In this document: positions 53,859 to 64,000 of the stretch, piece by piece
How the letters are laid out: every line of letters begins with the position of its first letter
Numbering within the stretch: the first letter of the stretch is position 1
Source: Amborella trichopoda
Lineage: Eukaryota; Streptophyta; Magnoliopsida; Amborellales; Amborellaceae
Length of the DNA: 64,000 nt
Reading direction: 5' to 3'
NCBI RefSeq assembly: GCF_000471905.2
Contig: NW_006494719.1
Coordinates: forward strand, 779,857 to 843,856
Notes under the pieces: generated by a model
Database searches by the model: none
Told to the model about the DNA's origin: nothing
The model's input: the letters and a program-made list of their open reading frames with translations, nothing else
Translations under genes and position numbers: made by a program

Positions 53859-53866
53859 TATATAAG
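53859..53866 (+). promoter_or_regulatory. TATA box of the PMD gene, copy 3
   Basis: TATATAAGGGGGTCAAACCCC, preceded by GGGGCATTTGAGGGTAG. Counterpart of 41223 and 14444. Confidence 0.75.
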
Positions 53867-55038
53867 GGGGTCAAACCCCATTTCCTTCATGGTTCACCAA
53901 AGATAAAAAACTTAAACAAATTTTTTAACAGTGAGCAGATGATTTTTGGGTGAAATCTTTGGCAAGCAGAGAGATTCCGATAAGAGATCAAGTGTTTCAA
54001 CAAGCCTTATAGGGAAGGTTTCACCAAGATTGTGAAGGGATTGTCGAAAAATGAAGAGTTGCAGGAATTTCTCGTTTTAGCACAAGAGGTTTTACGGGAA
54101 GCAGGAGAACTCCGGCTGTGATCTTCAAGGGTAGAAGAGGCGAGAAGTTCCACAGTTCGCATTTTCGCAATCTTTGGGAAGTTTTCGAGAGCTTAGGGGG
54201 TTTCTTGGTGACTTAGGGAAAGTTGTTGAGGGTTTTCGATGGACTTTTTGTGACTTCCCGGCCCAGACGCGGGGGGGGGACTGAAAAGTCTCTCAGTGAG
54301 TTTCTGACCGTGCAGGAGAGGTTCCAGCAAAACACCAAAGAGTCGGAGGAAATGAATGATCGAGGGAGGTGAACCGTCGCCGGAGGTTGATGGTTTTCGC
54401 TTGGAGGTCGTGCAATCATTTTACGGAAGCGAAGGGATTTCAGAGATGAAAATGAGGAGTTTCAAGAGGCGAACAATCAAGATAGTGTCAGCGCTGGCAG
54501 AAGCACGGCCGGCACTGACACAGTCGACGCTGATGGTTATAAGCATAACTGGCACTGATACGGTCGGTGCTGATCCTCAAGAAAGGCAGCCGACGTTGGC
54601 TTTTGGGGGCACAACCGACGTTGGCCTTTGGGGACCACAGCCGGCACTAGCTTCAGACGGTGCTCCTCAGCTCATGTGGCACATTGTGACACGCACAGTG
54701 CTGCTTGCATGTGATAGTAAGTTACATGCGTGAATTGGGGCGCTCAACAATGATCTACATACGACGATGTTCATGCATGGTGCTATCATGGGTCGGCAAA
54801 GGGTGGTGACTGATGGTAAAGCATGGCTTGTAATACTTGTTAGAAGCCAAGTCCTCCAGCATAGCAGTGAAGTCCCTGTTGTTCTGTGGAAGGGCATTCA
54901 CTATGAACAGGGTATGCTTTCCATCATAGGCCAGTTCCTTGCCAGAGTAGCCTACTTTGTATGTTTGATACACACATCAAATGAATTATGCTTTATATGT
55001 TTGATATACATGTCAGATGAGATATTTGGTGTGTATGT
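53867..55038 (+). other. Leader of the PMD gene, copy 3
   Basis: No conserved protein is visible. 54480-54720 holds repeats (CACGGCCGGCACTGACACAG, CCGACGTTGGC). 54959-55061 holds three units of about 35 bp (TGTTTGATATACATGTCRGA). The phrases CATCATAGGCCAGTTC (54922) and GGCCTGTAACCGTCCTCTT (55100) match copy 2. Confidence 0.5.
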
Positions 55039-56660
55039 TTGATATACATGTCGGATGAACTGAAGCTAACTTCTTTCGAGTGGTTTCACATTGTATTTTG
55101 GCCTGTAACCGTCCTCTTATGGCAGGTTTCAGATGAATTGAAGTTCACTCTCCTATTATCACCTTCTGTGCTTTTTTCGCCATCTTCTGTCTCTCCTAAA
55201 TTATTTTCTTCTTCTTCAGAGACTGAAGTAGACAACTACGGCCCCTCTGAGCCCATTATTATTGCTTCTGATCAAGAAGTGACTCTTAATCTTGGAGAAG
55301 CACCTCTAAGTCCAAGGGTTGTTCCTGAGTCAGAGCTAGCTCGAATGGAGACTGACGAGGCTAAAGGCCCCGAAGCAACAGCTCCAAAAAGGGGCTCTGA
55401 TGTTGATGTGGCCTCCATGCCTCAAGATTTTAGTGCTCTGACTGAGGCAAGGATTATGACCCAAGAAGAAGGGCCCATAGTTAATGATGCCCATGAGAAC
55501 CAAGAAGTTACAGCTCTTGAGGGCACAGATCTTGGAGATGAGGGTGATGAGATTTTTGTGGTGGAGGTCTTAGCCAATGGGGGCGTAGCACAGATGAAAG
55601 AAAAGATGGTTGAAGCTAAATCGTCTGACAAAGGCAAGAGGGAAGAGGAAGTTCCTGAACTTGCCAATACTGAAGTGGCAGATCAGGAGGGCGAGGAGCA
55701 AGGGGAAAACGTTTCTCCAGAACCTGTGGTTACCGAAGTAAAGCGAAGTGGACATTCTTGAACTTGCTAATGCTTAAGTGGTAGTTCAGAAGGGTGAAGA
55801 GCAGGGGGAACAACTTTCTTCAGAGCCTGTTGGGACAGAAGTGGAAGCCCCCATAAACGAGGGTCAAGGTGACGACACTGGTGTTGAAGCCCAGGCAGGT
55901 TGAGACGGATGCCTCTGAGAGTGAAGTATAAGAAGCTCTGGACTTTGCCATTGTTCTAGAGGAGCCAGCGGCTTAGATGATTATTGCTTCGACCAGCCCA
56001 GCCCTCGAAGCCGAAGTCTCTTCAGTTGTAGTAATCCCAACAACGTCATCTAGGCCCATCTTTAGTGGGGTTTCTAGTATGATGGCTGACATGCTTCGAG
56101 AAGGCCTTTAGGGCTTAAGGGAGATGCTTTTCATTGAGGTGGGCGAGGCTTTGGCTAAACTGAAGGAATTCGCTGTGACCGCCACGATTGGGAGTGCACC
56201 AGAAGTCCTTTCTCATTTTGATGCAACGCTAAATGAGTTAGAGAGCTAGTAATTGAGAATACTGCATCATGAAGCGGAGACCAGTAGGTTAGCCTCCTTA
56301 GAGGACTCCATCTTGCGTCGTCACGAGGAGATAGATTCCTACACAAAGAAGAAGGCCACTATAACTGGCCGTTGGTAGGATTTCAAGAGGGAGAGGCAAG
56401 GCAACTATAAGAGGATGGTCGAGATAAGGGAGGAGATGCGAATATTATGGTAGGAATTCGCTGGTCTTGAGACGAAGATGATTCAGAGGAGGGCCATGGA
56501 GGCTTCTCTGATTACAGATTTGTCCAAACTCAATCGCACCCTTGAGTCTGAAACTGTGGCGATGGAGGAGAAGACCCAGATGGTGGCCGAATTGAAGGAG
56601 CGTATCCAGAGCACCGAGACTTCTCCCACAACATGCAAGGCTGAGATCAATAGGATAATT
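55039..56660 (+). pseudogene. PMD-gene relic of copy 3 without the PMD domain
   Basis: The open frame 55039-55761 gives SPSSVSPKLFSSSSETEVDN followed by YGPSEPIIIASDQE, which aligns with the copy 1 linker (SPSSFASLKLCSTSLETKVD, SGPSEPVIF). A strongly acidic region follows (GDEGDEIFVVEV, EVADQEGEEQGENVSPEP). After stops, the C-terminal coiled coil appears (55980-56660: FSGVSSMMADML, VGEALAKLKEF, SHFDATLNELES, MVAELKERIQSTETS), matching copy 1 at 10230-9600. The N-terminal PMD and the basic segment are absent; the leader joins directly to the Ser-rich linker near 55140. The ATG at 55039 is probably not the original start. Confidence 0.7.
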
Positions 56661-56719
56661 GATCCTTTTTTAATGTGCCTTTTCTTTTGCCAACACTTGG
56701 TAAAACATTTTCGCTCATT

Positions 56720-56725
56720 AATAAA
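56720..56725 (+). terminator. Polyadenylation signal of the PMD gene, copy 3
   Basis: AATAAA in CATTAATAAAATGCTTCTTTTTCTC. The gag-protease gene on the opposite strand ends near 56790. Confidence 0.6.
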
Positions 56726-56789
56726 ATGCTTCTTTTTCTCTCCTAGCTATCTTTGTTGTATGGTTTCATTGTCTCAAGAGGCTAATACC

Positions 56790-57610
56790 CTAAGCCTTGT
56801 TTAGTCCCGTGACGGGCTGCTATGGCTTCAATGACTTCAAAATGGGAAGCCGTCACTTTCTAACCTTTTAAAGTTTGATTTGCTAAGGGCTCATAATTCA
56901 TTTTCCTCAATATTTGATGAGCTTGTTTGTTGTAAATAGTCCAATTAGGAGGGGCTTTGGCCTCCATTAGTGGTGCATTTACTTCAAACTCATCATAACT
57001 TTTAGTCTCAGGCACGATCTCCTTGAGATATTTTGAAGCAATGTGCATAACCTCCAATTGGCTCTGGAGACTGCGCACTTCGCTCCTTAACTTAGCTAGA
57101 GGATCGTGCTCTTGAGTGGAAGAAGATTGTCCTTTCTCAAATTGCACTCCTCCCATCGTACCCGAAAAGTATAAAACTTGTGGCTGGTCCATGATCCGAG
57201 GAGCATCCTCTATGCTTATAGCAACTGGGTCTTGAAAAATCTTTCGCGACAGTTGACGTGCCACTCCTGCTTTCTAGAGTGTGATGGGGATGTGCAGAAC
57301 GTTTTAATGGTCTGACGTATAAGTGATCTTTGGAGATTAGAATTCTATCCCCATAACTAGCTCAATCTCAGAGATGACCTCTGGTTCATCTTCTCGCCAA
57401 GGTGGTCTAGAACTAGGGGCAGAGGGTGAGGACTCCTCTTGAAGTGAAGAAGGGGTTTCTTCAGGGATGATTTCGAGGATACTAGAATGAATAGGGGTTA
57501 AAGGAAGAGTTTTGTCTTACCTCACCTCTTCCTCGAACATGTTTAGCAATGTTCTCCGCACATCCTCCTAAGGTAAAGATCATGTCGTCATTGAAAACTT
57601 GTGATCCTCT
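56790..57610 (-). pseudogene. Tail after protease, copy 3
   Basis: The best frame is 57264-56860: DPLAKLRSEVRSLQSQLEVM (coiled-coil-like), SKYLKEIVPETKSYDEF, APPNWTIYNKQAHQILRKMN. The extreme end near 56840-56790 keeps FEVIEA and KQGLGY before a stop. 57300-57610 encodes the acidic linker in broken frames. No reverse transcriptase follows. Confidence 0.65.
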
Positions 57611-57613
57611 CAT

Positions 57614-58320
57614 TTAGCTTCTGAGGTGACACCAGATTTGTGAAGTAATATTTAGCATCAACATAGTGAGTTTCGGCTGCAAGAAATGGTATTTTGTCAG
57701 CATAGACCGTATGCTATCTCCCATATCTACTATACTTGAAGCACTGATGCAACGATGGAACCACTCGCTAGTCATGGAGCCATGGCCGACAGAGGAGAAT
57801 GTTGTAGGAAGTGTAGGTGTCAATTTCATGAAACTGGGTGTAGTCGTTCAGCTCACTGATCTTAAAACGAAGATGAACTATGCCAGACGACTTCTCTCTT
57901 GACTGGTTGAACCCTTGGACAGTGACATGGGTTGGAGTAAGATCCTCGGATCCTAATCCCAATCAAGTAAGGATCCTCCTTGAAATAAGGTTAATTGTCG
58001 ACCCTGCATCTAACATGATTCGGTTGGTGGGCCATGCATGTAATTCGCTAGTGACAAAGAGAGGGCTATTATGAAACTTTTTCCCTCCCAGCTGCTGATC
58101 ATCCTCTGAAAACGTGATCGACATACATCCTTCTAAAATCGCCAGGTCCACCTCAATGGGTTCTACTTCCATCTTGTACACCTTCGCATTAGAGAGAGCC
58201 TGAACCAAAGCCATCCAGTATTCCTTCGAGAGCATGAGGGCATCGTAGATACTAAGGAGTGCTGGAAGCTTCCGTAGATGCCCTTTCACATTATATTCAA
58301 CTTTTCTTGATCAAGGCCTT
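57614..58320 (-). pseudogene. Retropepsin-like aspartic protease, copy 3
   Basis: 58289-57963 gives LPALLSIYDALMLSKEYWMA, IEVDLAILEGCMSITFSEDD and the active site RIMLDAGSTINLISRR (DAGS). 57962-57768 continues with GLGSEDLTPTHVTVQGF, LRFKISELNDYTQFHEIDTY and TSYNILLCRPWLHD. There is only one active-site unit, unlike copy 1. A frameshift at the end of 57963 and stops inactivate it. Confidence 0.8.
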
Positions 58321-59580
58321 ATGCTCCTAGTCCTGCCATTGGTTTGGGTGATATGATGGGTTGAGGAGCAGGTTTGGGTGGAAGAGGTTTATTTAGCCTG
58401 CTGGATGACTCGATTGCACAATAGGCTTAGTTCGGGTGATGAACGTTTGAGGTTTTGGAAGTGATTGAGTATATGGGATCAGTGGTGTCCCTGAGAATTG
58501 GAAAATAGGTGGACTGTTTGAGGTATTGGGATTGGGATTGCAAGATAGGCAGATTGGTATTTGGATCAGGGCGTAGTAGCGAACCAAGAAATTTCGAGGT
58601 GCCCGACTTCTGCGATAGAGGTTGCAGCATCTTCCCCGATCTGAGATTCATCTCCCAGTGCAGGGTGATGCTCTTGAGATTTGCACCATGTGGCAAGCTT
58701 CTCGAGAATATAAACTCTGCCCCTTTGACTCTCTCACTCTCTGCTCAAAGTCAGGCTCAAGGGGCCACTGGGGTTTCTTTGTCTTTGACCTTTTTCTCTT
58801 CTTTGAAGAGGATATTTGTGCTTTGGTACGAGCTGTCATGGTGTCAACAATTGTCAAGAATCCTGCTTTCTGAGCCAGCGTCTTTTTCAACCGTCTCCGT
58901 TGCATTCTAGTTATGTTTGATCCCTTAAGTTCTCTGTCAAGAGTCTTGAAGTCTGGACATATCAAGGTTGTACTTGTAAAAGACATAGATGCGAAAGACT
59001 GAGAAGTAGAAGAAGAAGAAGGAAAAGGGCTAGAAGGTGGGGGACTTTTAAGGTCGTTCACCTCATCAAACCGCTCTGAGCAGCTTTTTACGTCATCACC
59101 AGGGTTGGACAAGTGCAGGGGTTCTTTTACGTGTTGCACTTGCCTAGACCATTGATGAATTCTTTTAATATCGTCACCCTCATTGGACGTATTGTGAGTG
59201 GAAGTGGACTCTGGGAGGTCTTCTCGATGGGAAGGAAGAAGGAGCGTGTCAGGGAGAAACTCTAGTAAAGTTGGTAGTGGGGGAAGGGGCTTGAGAAATT
59301 CCTGCTCGACTAGCAGTTGAGCTGTCTTGTTTCTTTGGTGAGTAGCCCTCGGTGCCCATCTCCTTTTTGTTTTCTGAGGTGGTGTTTGATTCATCCCACT
59401 AGGCTTGTGAGTGACCTTAGCTTGGAGAACTGCTTCTTGCCTTAAAGACTTAAGTCTGCTTCACCTGTGGTGAACTATCCATGGCTGGGAAGTCAAGGGT
59501 TCTGTAGAGTTTGAATCGTTATTAGGAAGGTCCTGTGTTGGGAGGTCCTCTTGCATTGGCGGAACAGTGGCTTGGGGTCA
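58321..59580 (-). pseudogene. Ser-rich, basic and Pro-rich Gag-protease linker, copy 3
   Basis: 59394-58648 is open for 248 codons. It has a Pro/Leu-rich start, a Ser run, CPDFKTLDRELKGSNITRMQ, RRRLKKTLAQKAGFLTIVDT, SSKKRKRSKTKKPQWPLEPD and FEQRVRESKG. It continues in another frame with MNLRSGKMLQPLSQKS (58660-58620). The basic KKRKRSKTKK block could be a nucleic-acid-binding or nuclear signal. Confidence 0.65.
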
Positions 59581-59581
59581 C

Positions 59582-61560
59582 TTATTGGGATGTTGTAAAG
59601 CTCCGCATTTTCTTTACAAATATATCATGGAAACTGGTGCATTCCCACAAGTAGTGACCCCATATCCGGTGATATAAGCACCAAAGGTCCTCGGTCCCCT
59701 TAGCAAGGCGTCGGGGGTGCCTTGCCTGCTTCAATGTGATTATGCCTTCGTGAAGCATTATAACTAAGAAGGCGTGAAGGATACCAGGGGCTTCGTCTTC
59801 TTCCTGGATGGTTACTGTATGGGAGGCTTCTGCTACCTTGAAGGCCTTCTTTAAGTCTTCGAGCTTTATTTGACCCTTCTGGATCAGGGCCTCGATAATA
59901 TCTTTTGGCGTGTAGTAGTCATCTGTGGGATGATTGATCCTTCTATGATAAGCGCAATAATTTTCCTGAGTATCAAGGCCAGCTTGCTCAGGAAACTTGG
60001 CCTTTGGAAGCTGAATCATATTATATTCCAATAATAACCGAAACAGTGCAGGGACCCATTCCTTCTCAAAGGGGTAGACCTTGTTCCTATGTCTCGTGAA
60101 ATAATCACCCCGATCAAGGTTGGCCGACGGGGGTACTCAGTTGTACAACTGTTGTTGCCTGCCTGCCTTCTTGAGGAGTTGTCTTTGCTGTGCTCCCCCC
60201 TTTGGAGAGGTCCAAAGTTTGGGAGGGAGCCTTCTTTGGGTCAGTGACCGTGACCGCTACACTGATTACTCCTTTCTGTTGACCGCCCCGTGTGTTGTTC
60301 CGAGAGCTACCATTGCCCCAGTTGTTCGCTGAGCGTGCAGATGGTTGTCGTGACCCCCCGTGGTGGCATGATAGACTTTCTATCCAGACTGATTTAGAGA
60401 TCAATTTTGACATGGAGGTTGGATTAGAGTTCTCGACATGTAGAGTGATGTTGGATCCCATGTTTCGCATGCAAGTTTGGACTGCTTCCTTCTCGGGCAT
60501 AGGATTAGGATGGTGAGCTTTCTCTATCTTGATATGAACTAGTCTACGGGCTCATCAGGGTCATGAGTCAGGGTGAGAAGTTCGATGGTTTGAACTTCTC
60601 TCTCGACCTCATAGAAGTGTTGATAAAACAATTTTTCCATTTCATATATGTACTGAGTTTGGAGGGAGTCGAGAGTACCACTGAAAAGTTGGGCTGTCAA
60701 GGGTTTCAACAAACTGATGGAGAAGATGTCTCCCATCGACCGCTGTTTCTCAACATGCTGCCTGGAAGTGGGCAATATGCTGGTTCGGGGACGTGGTTCA
60801 GTTGAATAGAGGAAACTTCCCTTTCTTGTGATATGAGGGAAACGTGACTTGGTCGATGTATGAAGGGTATGACCTTTGGTAAGGCATCGCACCCTTTATC
60901 CTTAGGATTTGTCTGTTTGTTAGGCTATGGGTCACCATAGCATCAATGTCTGGCTGAGAGATAGGGTGAGGGACAAAATTGTTCTGTGAGGCAGAGGGCT
61001 GGGCCTGCCTTGGAAGTGCATCATCTGAGTGATGGGAATTGACCTCGTGGTTAGCTAATTAGCGTGCGACATTTATATGATCGATCTTTTTCATCATCGT
61101 GCGCACCATATCCTCAAACTTGTTCATGTGCTCTTCCAGCATGTCACCAGGCTCGTTTACGACCATTACGCTGGCTGTTTCTCTATGAAGGTCAGCGTTA
61201 GTTGCAACTGAGGGGTTGCGAAGTTGATGGGTCATGCGTGGTAGATTAGCCAGTAGGGGGCCAGCATGCCCAGACTGAACTCGACTATTGTATGCCGATC
61301 GCATTAGGATCGGTTCTCGACGGTCTTGGGACCGTGCTTGCTGAGTGGCTGGATCATCTTCTACGACACTAACCACAATGCAGGGCTCATGACCCTCATC
61401 TTTAGGCTTCATCATATGAAGAAGGTAGAAGGGATTTAGGCTAAGAGGGTCATCTGAACTGATTGTTTTAATTGCCTTGGTCACTTCCTTCGTCAAAATT
61501 TACAGACCTCCATCACGTTTAGCTTTGAGGCTTTGATGGACCTTGCATCAAAACTGTGAT
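59582..61560 (-). pseudogene. gag of composite copy 3
   Basis: 61496-61059: CIVVSVVEDDPATQQARSQD, then MVVNEPGDMLEEHMNKFEDM and VRTMMKKIDH. 60892-60539: LLKPLTAQLFSGTLDSLQTQ, FYQHFYEVEREVQTIELLTL. 60500-60114: MPEKEAVQTCMRNMGSNITL and a Gly/Ser/Thr-rich stretch. 60031-59582, the best preserved, has two zinc-knuckle-like motifs: YCAYHRRINHPTDDYYTPKD (last Cys replaced by Tyr) and WCLYHRIWGHYLWECTSFHD (complete C-x2-H-x4-H-x4-C). Frameshifts separate the four stretches. Confidence 0.8.
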
Positions 61561-61787
61561 TGGGACTGCAGCTAATTGGCTCTTCTTGCACAAGAGAGAG
61601 CCATCTCCATCTGGTGTGGCAAGGGATGAGTGTCAGGGACTGGGGTCATCTTGGGCTGGGGAGGATGAAGGACTCGATCTTCCATCAGGTCTTTGCCCCG
61701 AGCTCTCTTGTGGGCTCCAGAGACGTGACTGGTTTATGATGGTACTCTCGGGGAAGGTCTTCGAATACCAAGGCTGAAGATGCTTTC

Positions 61788-62399
61788 TCAAAGAAGTAAG
61801 AGCAGGCAAGAGTAGGGTTGACTCATGAGGAGGCCTGAGTCGAGGGTGAGGGGCTGTCTGTGACGGCGACGTGTGTGCACCTCGTAAAGAAGGGTCACGG
61901 GTGACCTAGGGGTCAGCCCGGCTCGAGCAAGTGGTCTGACCTTAGGAGGCCAAGATTTGCGAGCAGGTGTTTGTAAGAGAACAGACGAAGGCCTACCCCT
62001 CACAAGGTGCGCTTGTGTGTGCAGAGTAAGAGGATGAGGAGGTCGTCTCCTGTGTACTTGGGTTGGCGTAGCAATGGCATTGTCCTGAGTGGTGGGATGA
62101 ATATGAGTAGCGTGAGCAAGATTTGGCCTAAGAAGGTTCAATCCTGGACACCGACTCGAGTTAACAGAAGGGTTGCCCCGAGGTGTGACTCGAGCAGGTA
62201 ACCAACGAGCTTTGTGGTGTGTGTAAGAGGTGGAGGCCACAGGGCCTCTGTCTTTATGTTTCGAGCCCCTAGGGATAGAGACTCTTGGTGGTACAAGAAT
62301 GTAGGGGGCAGCCTTATGGTGATCCACAAAAGCAATGGAAAATTGCTTGCCTTCTGTAGAGAGGGACTGGGCAACCTCCCGATGTACCTCGAAAATCAC
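61788..62399 (-). CDS. Leader ORF upstream of gag, copy 3 (unknown)
   Basis: An open frame of 203 codons between the primer binding site and gag. It is Pro-, Arg- and His-rich, with HHKARWLPARVTPRGNPSVN, RCPGLNLLRPN, HIHPTTQDNAIATPTQVHRR and RPPHP, matching the 3758-4183 frame of copy 1. It is longer and less damaged than that frame. No known domain is recognised. The rest of the leader (62400-62760) shows nothing further. Confidence 0.45.
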   Translation of the reverse strand: MIFEVHREVAQSLSTEGKQFSIAFVDHHKAAPYILVPPRVSIPRGSKHKDRGPVASTSYTHHKARWLPARVTPRGNPSVNSSRCPGLNLLRPNLAHATHIHPTTQDNAIATPTQVHRRRPPHPLTLHTQAHLVRGRPSSVLLQTPARKSWPPKVRPLARAGLTPRSPVTLLYEVHTRRRHRQPLTLDSGLLMSQPYSCLLLLL

Positions 62400-62760
62400 T
62401 TGTCGGTGGCTGGGTGCTTGTTGTGTGTGGCAACAGCAGTGCTACCGATGCAGGGTGCCTTGGTGGAGTTTCCACCAGAGCGAGGAGATGGGGAGTGAGG
62501 GACTTTTTAGTCCCACCTCACACCGGTCCAGGTTAAGACCTAAGAGCTAGACAAGGGGTCTTTGCTCAAAAGGGTGGTTTGGAATTAAGTTGAAGGAACT
62601 TGTTCCTTGGGGACACTCACGAATGCAGAGATAAGAAATCCCCGATCCGGATGTATGGGTTACAGGATCTACAAGCCATAAGTGAACTGTTAAAATATAA
62701 AAGAAGATAATCAAAGAAGAAAATAGACAAAGAAGAAAGATCCGATCAAGGAGTAGTAAG

Positions 62761-62778
62761 TCCCCAGTGGAGTCGCCA
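62761..62778 (-). other. Primer binding site complementary to tRNA-Arg
   Basis: The - strand reads TGGCGACTCCACTGGGGA, four bases after the LTR end (CCTAACA). The + strand TCCCCAGTGGAGTCGCCA equals, as I remember it, the 3' end of plant tRNA-Arg(ACG) including CCA. A tRNA-Arg site is known for Ogre-type Ty3/gypsy elements. Confidence 0.8.
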
Positions 62779-62782
62779 AGCT

Positions 62783-64000
62783 TGTTAGGTTCCTTGATCT
62801 CGTCCTCCTGATCTGGATGATCGGCACGTGTCTCGGGTTTAAGGGGAGACCCAGGACATTTGAGATCGTTCTCTTAAGAACCTCATTCGAGAACAGGAGA
62901 ATGTATTACCAACCTATGAGAGAGGAACTCGGGCTGGCTCGCGTGGGTGCCCTCTTCGATCATGAAGAAAGCCCCCCAGTAGGAAAATAGGTTCGAAATT
63001 GCCTCCCTTGGATTGTATTCTCCTGTTTTCTACAATCACACATATATGGCAAAGGCTATAAGACAAGTGGGTTAGTGGACCTCACCTGACTTTTTGGGTG
63101 AACGTACACAAGCGTGCACATTAAATAGAACAAGGAAAGATAGAGAGAAGAAAGATGAGGGGAAGAAGAGTTTGACCAGGCAGGGAGATCGACACAATGA
63201 CTAAGCTGGTGGGTAATTGGCCTGACGTGGTAGTAAAATGGGCACGGTAACTCAGACCAGCTCAACAAGATTACAACTAGAAGTCAATACTGATACTGAC
63301 TAGCTAGACACGATGGTTAGTCTGTCGTGGTGATAAAGCGGGCGCAATAATTCTAACACAACAACATTACTGCTAGACAATAGGACTACCAAAAGAGGTT
63401 AATCTCAACCCTTCTTAATCAAATGAAAGGATAACAAAATGAATGAAAATAAAAAAGAGAGAGTAAGAAGTAAGAGAATAGGAAAGAGAAGAGAAAGAAA
63501 GAGAGGAAGAGAAAGAAAGAAGGAGAAGAGTGTGAGAGAAGAGAGAAGGAAGGATAAAAGAGGGTGAAAGACACAGTCTGCGCTAGGCATCGTCGACTGT
63601 ATTGGAAGAGGAAGAGAAGGAAAGGCACAGTCGGCACTAGGCATTGACAATTGGGTTGGAAAGAGAAAGAGAAAGAAAGACACAATCGATGCTAGACATC
63701 GCCAACTAAGTTGAAAAGAGAAGAGAGAGACGAACACAGTTGGCGTTAGGCTTCGTCGACTATGTTTAAGAAATGAGGAGAGAGAAAACACAGTTGGTGT
63801 TGGGCATCACCAGTTGGGTTGGAATGAGAAGAGAGAGAAAGGTGCAGTCGGTGCTAAGCTTCACCAATTGTGTTCAAGAACAGAGGAGAGAGAAGATTGT
63901 CAACGCTGTGCATCACTGGCTGGGTTGGAATGAGAAGAGAGAGAAAGGTGCAGTCAATGTTAAACTTCGTCGACTGTAATAAGCAGAGAATAGAGAAAAG
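62783..64000 (-). mobile_element. 5' LTR of composite copy 3 (continues beyond window)
   Basis: The LTR end CCTAACA is at 62789-62783 on the - strand. The tail (to about 63300) matches 36741-37180 in the same direction and 2830-3299 inverted. The GA-rich tract with palindromes runs from 63420 to the window end. Open frames inside (for example 63405-63791) are compositional artefacts. Confidence 0.85.
63570..63990 (-). repeat. Palindrome array of the copy 3 5' LTR
   Basis: About eight units (near 63571, 63625, 63680, 63736, 63790, 63843, 63893, 63950) with CACAGTCGGCRCTAGGCAT and CGACTGTGTT-type arms, 52-56 bp spacing. Same type as 48010-48690. The array is cut by the window end. Confidence 0.8.

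Larger units (their letters stand above)
47867..64000 (-). mobile_element. Composite element copy 3 (5' LTR runs off the window)
   Basis: In element orientation (- strand): 5' LTR from beyond 64000 to 62783; primer binding site 62778-62761; leader ORF; gag; protease; tail to 56790; antisense PMD-gene relic 55039-56725 on +; arrays; polypurine tract at 50538-50526; 3' LTR 50525-47867. The internal length is 12.3 kb. It has the same architecture as copy 1 but a different palindrome sequence in the LTR. Confidence 0.8.

Noticed and set aside
62761-62778. A tRNA-Arg gene, because the + strand equals a tRNA 3' end
   Set aside because: Only 18 bases match and no cloverleaf precedes them; the position after an LTR marks it as a primer binding site.

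Overview
The window is intergenic DNA of a plant nuclear genome, almost certainly an angiosperm, and consists of nested and mutually inverted LTR retrotransposons. I see no host gene, rRNA, tRNA, CRISPR array or bacterial feature. The host type is inferred from a Tat-lineage Ty3/gypsy polyprotein with two RNase H domains, a plant mobile domain (PMD) gene, a primer binding site complementary to plant tRNA-Arg, and assembly N-gaps. The species cannot be named from the sequence. Every coding region carries stops or frameshifts, so all genes are relics.

Three copies of one giant non-autonomous family, called here the composite family, make up most of the window. Copy 1 (+ strand) runs from before base 1 to 47831. 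Copy 2 (- strand, 36741-47307) sits inside the 3' LTR of copy 1. Copy 3 (- strand) runs from 47867 past the end of the window. Layout in element orientation: an LTR of about 4 kb; a tRNA-Arg primer binding site; a leader with a small ORF; gag and an aspartic protease; no reverse transcriptase, RNase H or integrase; then, in antisense, a gene with its own TATA box and polyadenylation signal that encodes a PMD protein; then long tandem arrays; a polypurine tract; the second LTR. The gag-protease gene and the PMD gene converge and end about 100 bp apart. The PMD domain survives only in copy 1. Copy 3 lost it but kept the acidic and coiled-coil part. Copy 2 lost nearly all of the gene but kept its promoter and 3' end.

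The LTRs of this family have a TATA box followed by about 2 kb of almost pure pyrimidine sequence, punctuated every 52-60 bp by imperfect palindromes of about 30 bp. Copies 1 and 2 use one palindrome sequence and copy 3 a different one on the same scaffold.

Inside the 3' LTR of copy 1 lie three further insertions. (a) 18862-32245 is a formerly autonomous Tat-type Ty3/gypsy element with gag, protease, reverse transcriptase (180-N gap), dual RNase H and integrase. Its 5' LTR lacks its beginning and its 3' LTR stops at the TATA box. (b) 32304-34935 is a solo LTR of another family, flanked by the 5-bp duplication CCATC. (c) Copy 2 is flanked by CGAGT/CGGGT. Rejoining the flanks of (b) and (c) recreates sequence seen uninterrupted in the 5' LTR of copy 1 at 854-858 and 2778-2782, which supports the reconstruction.
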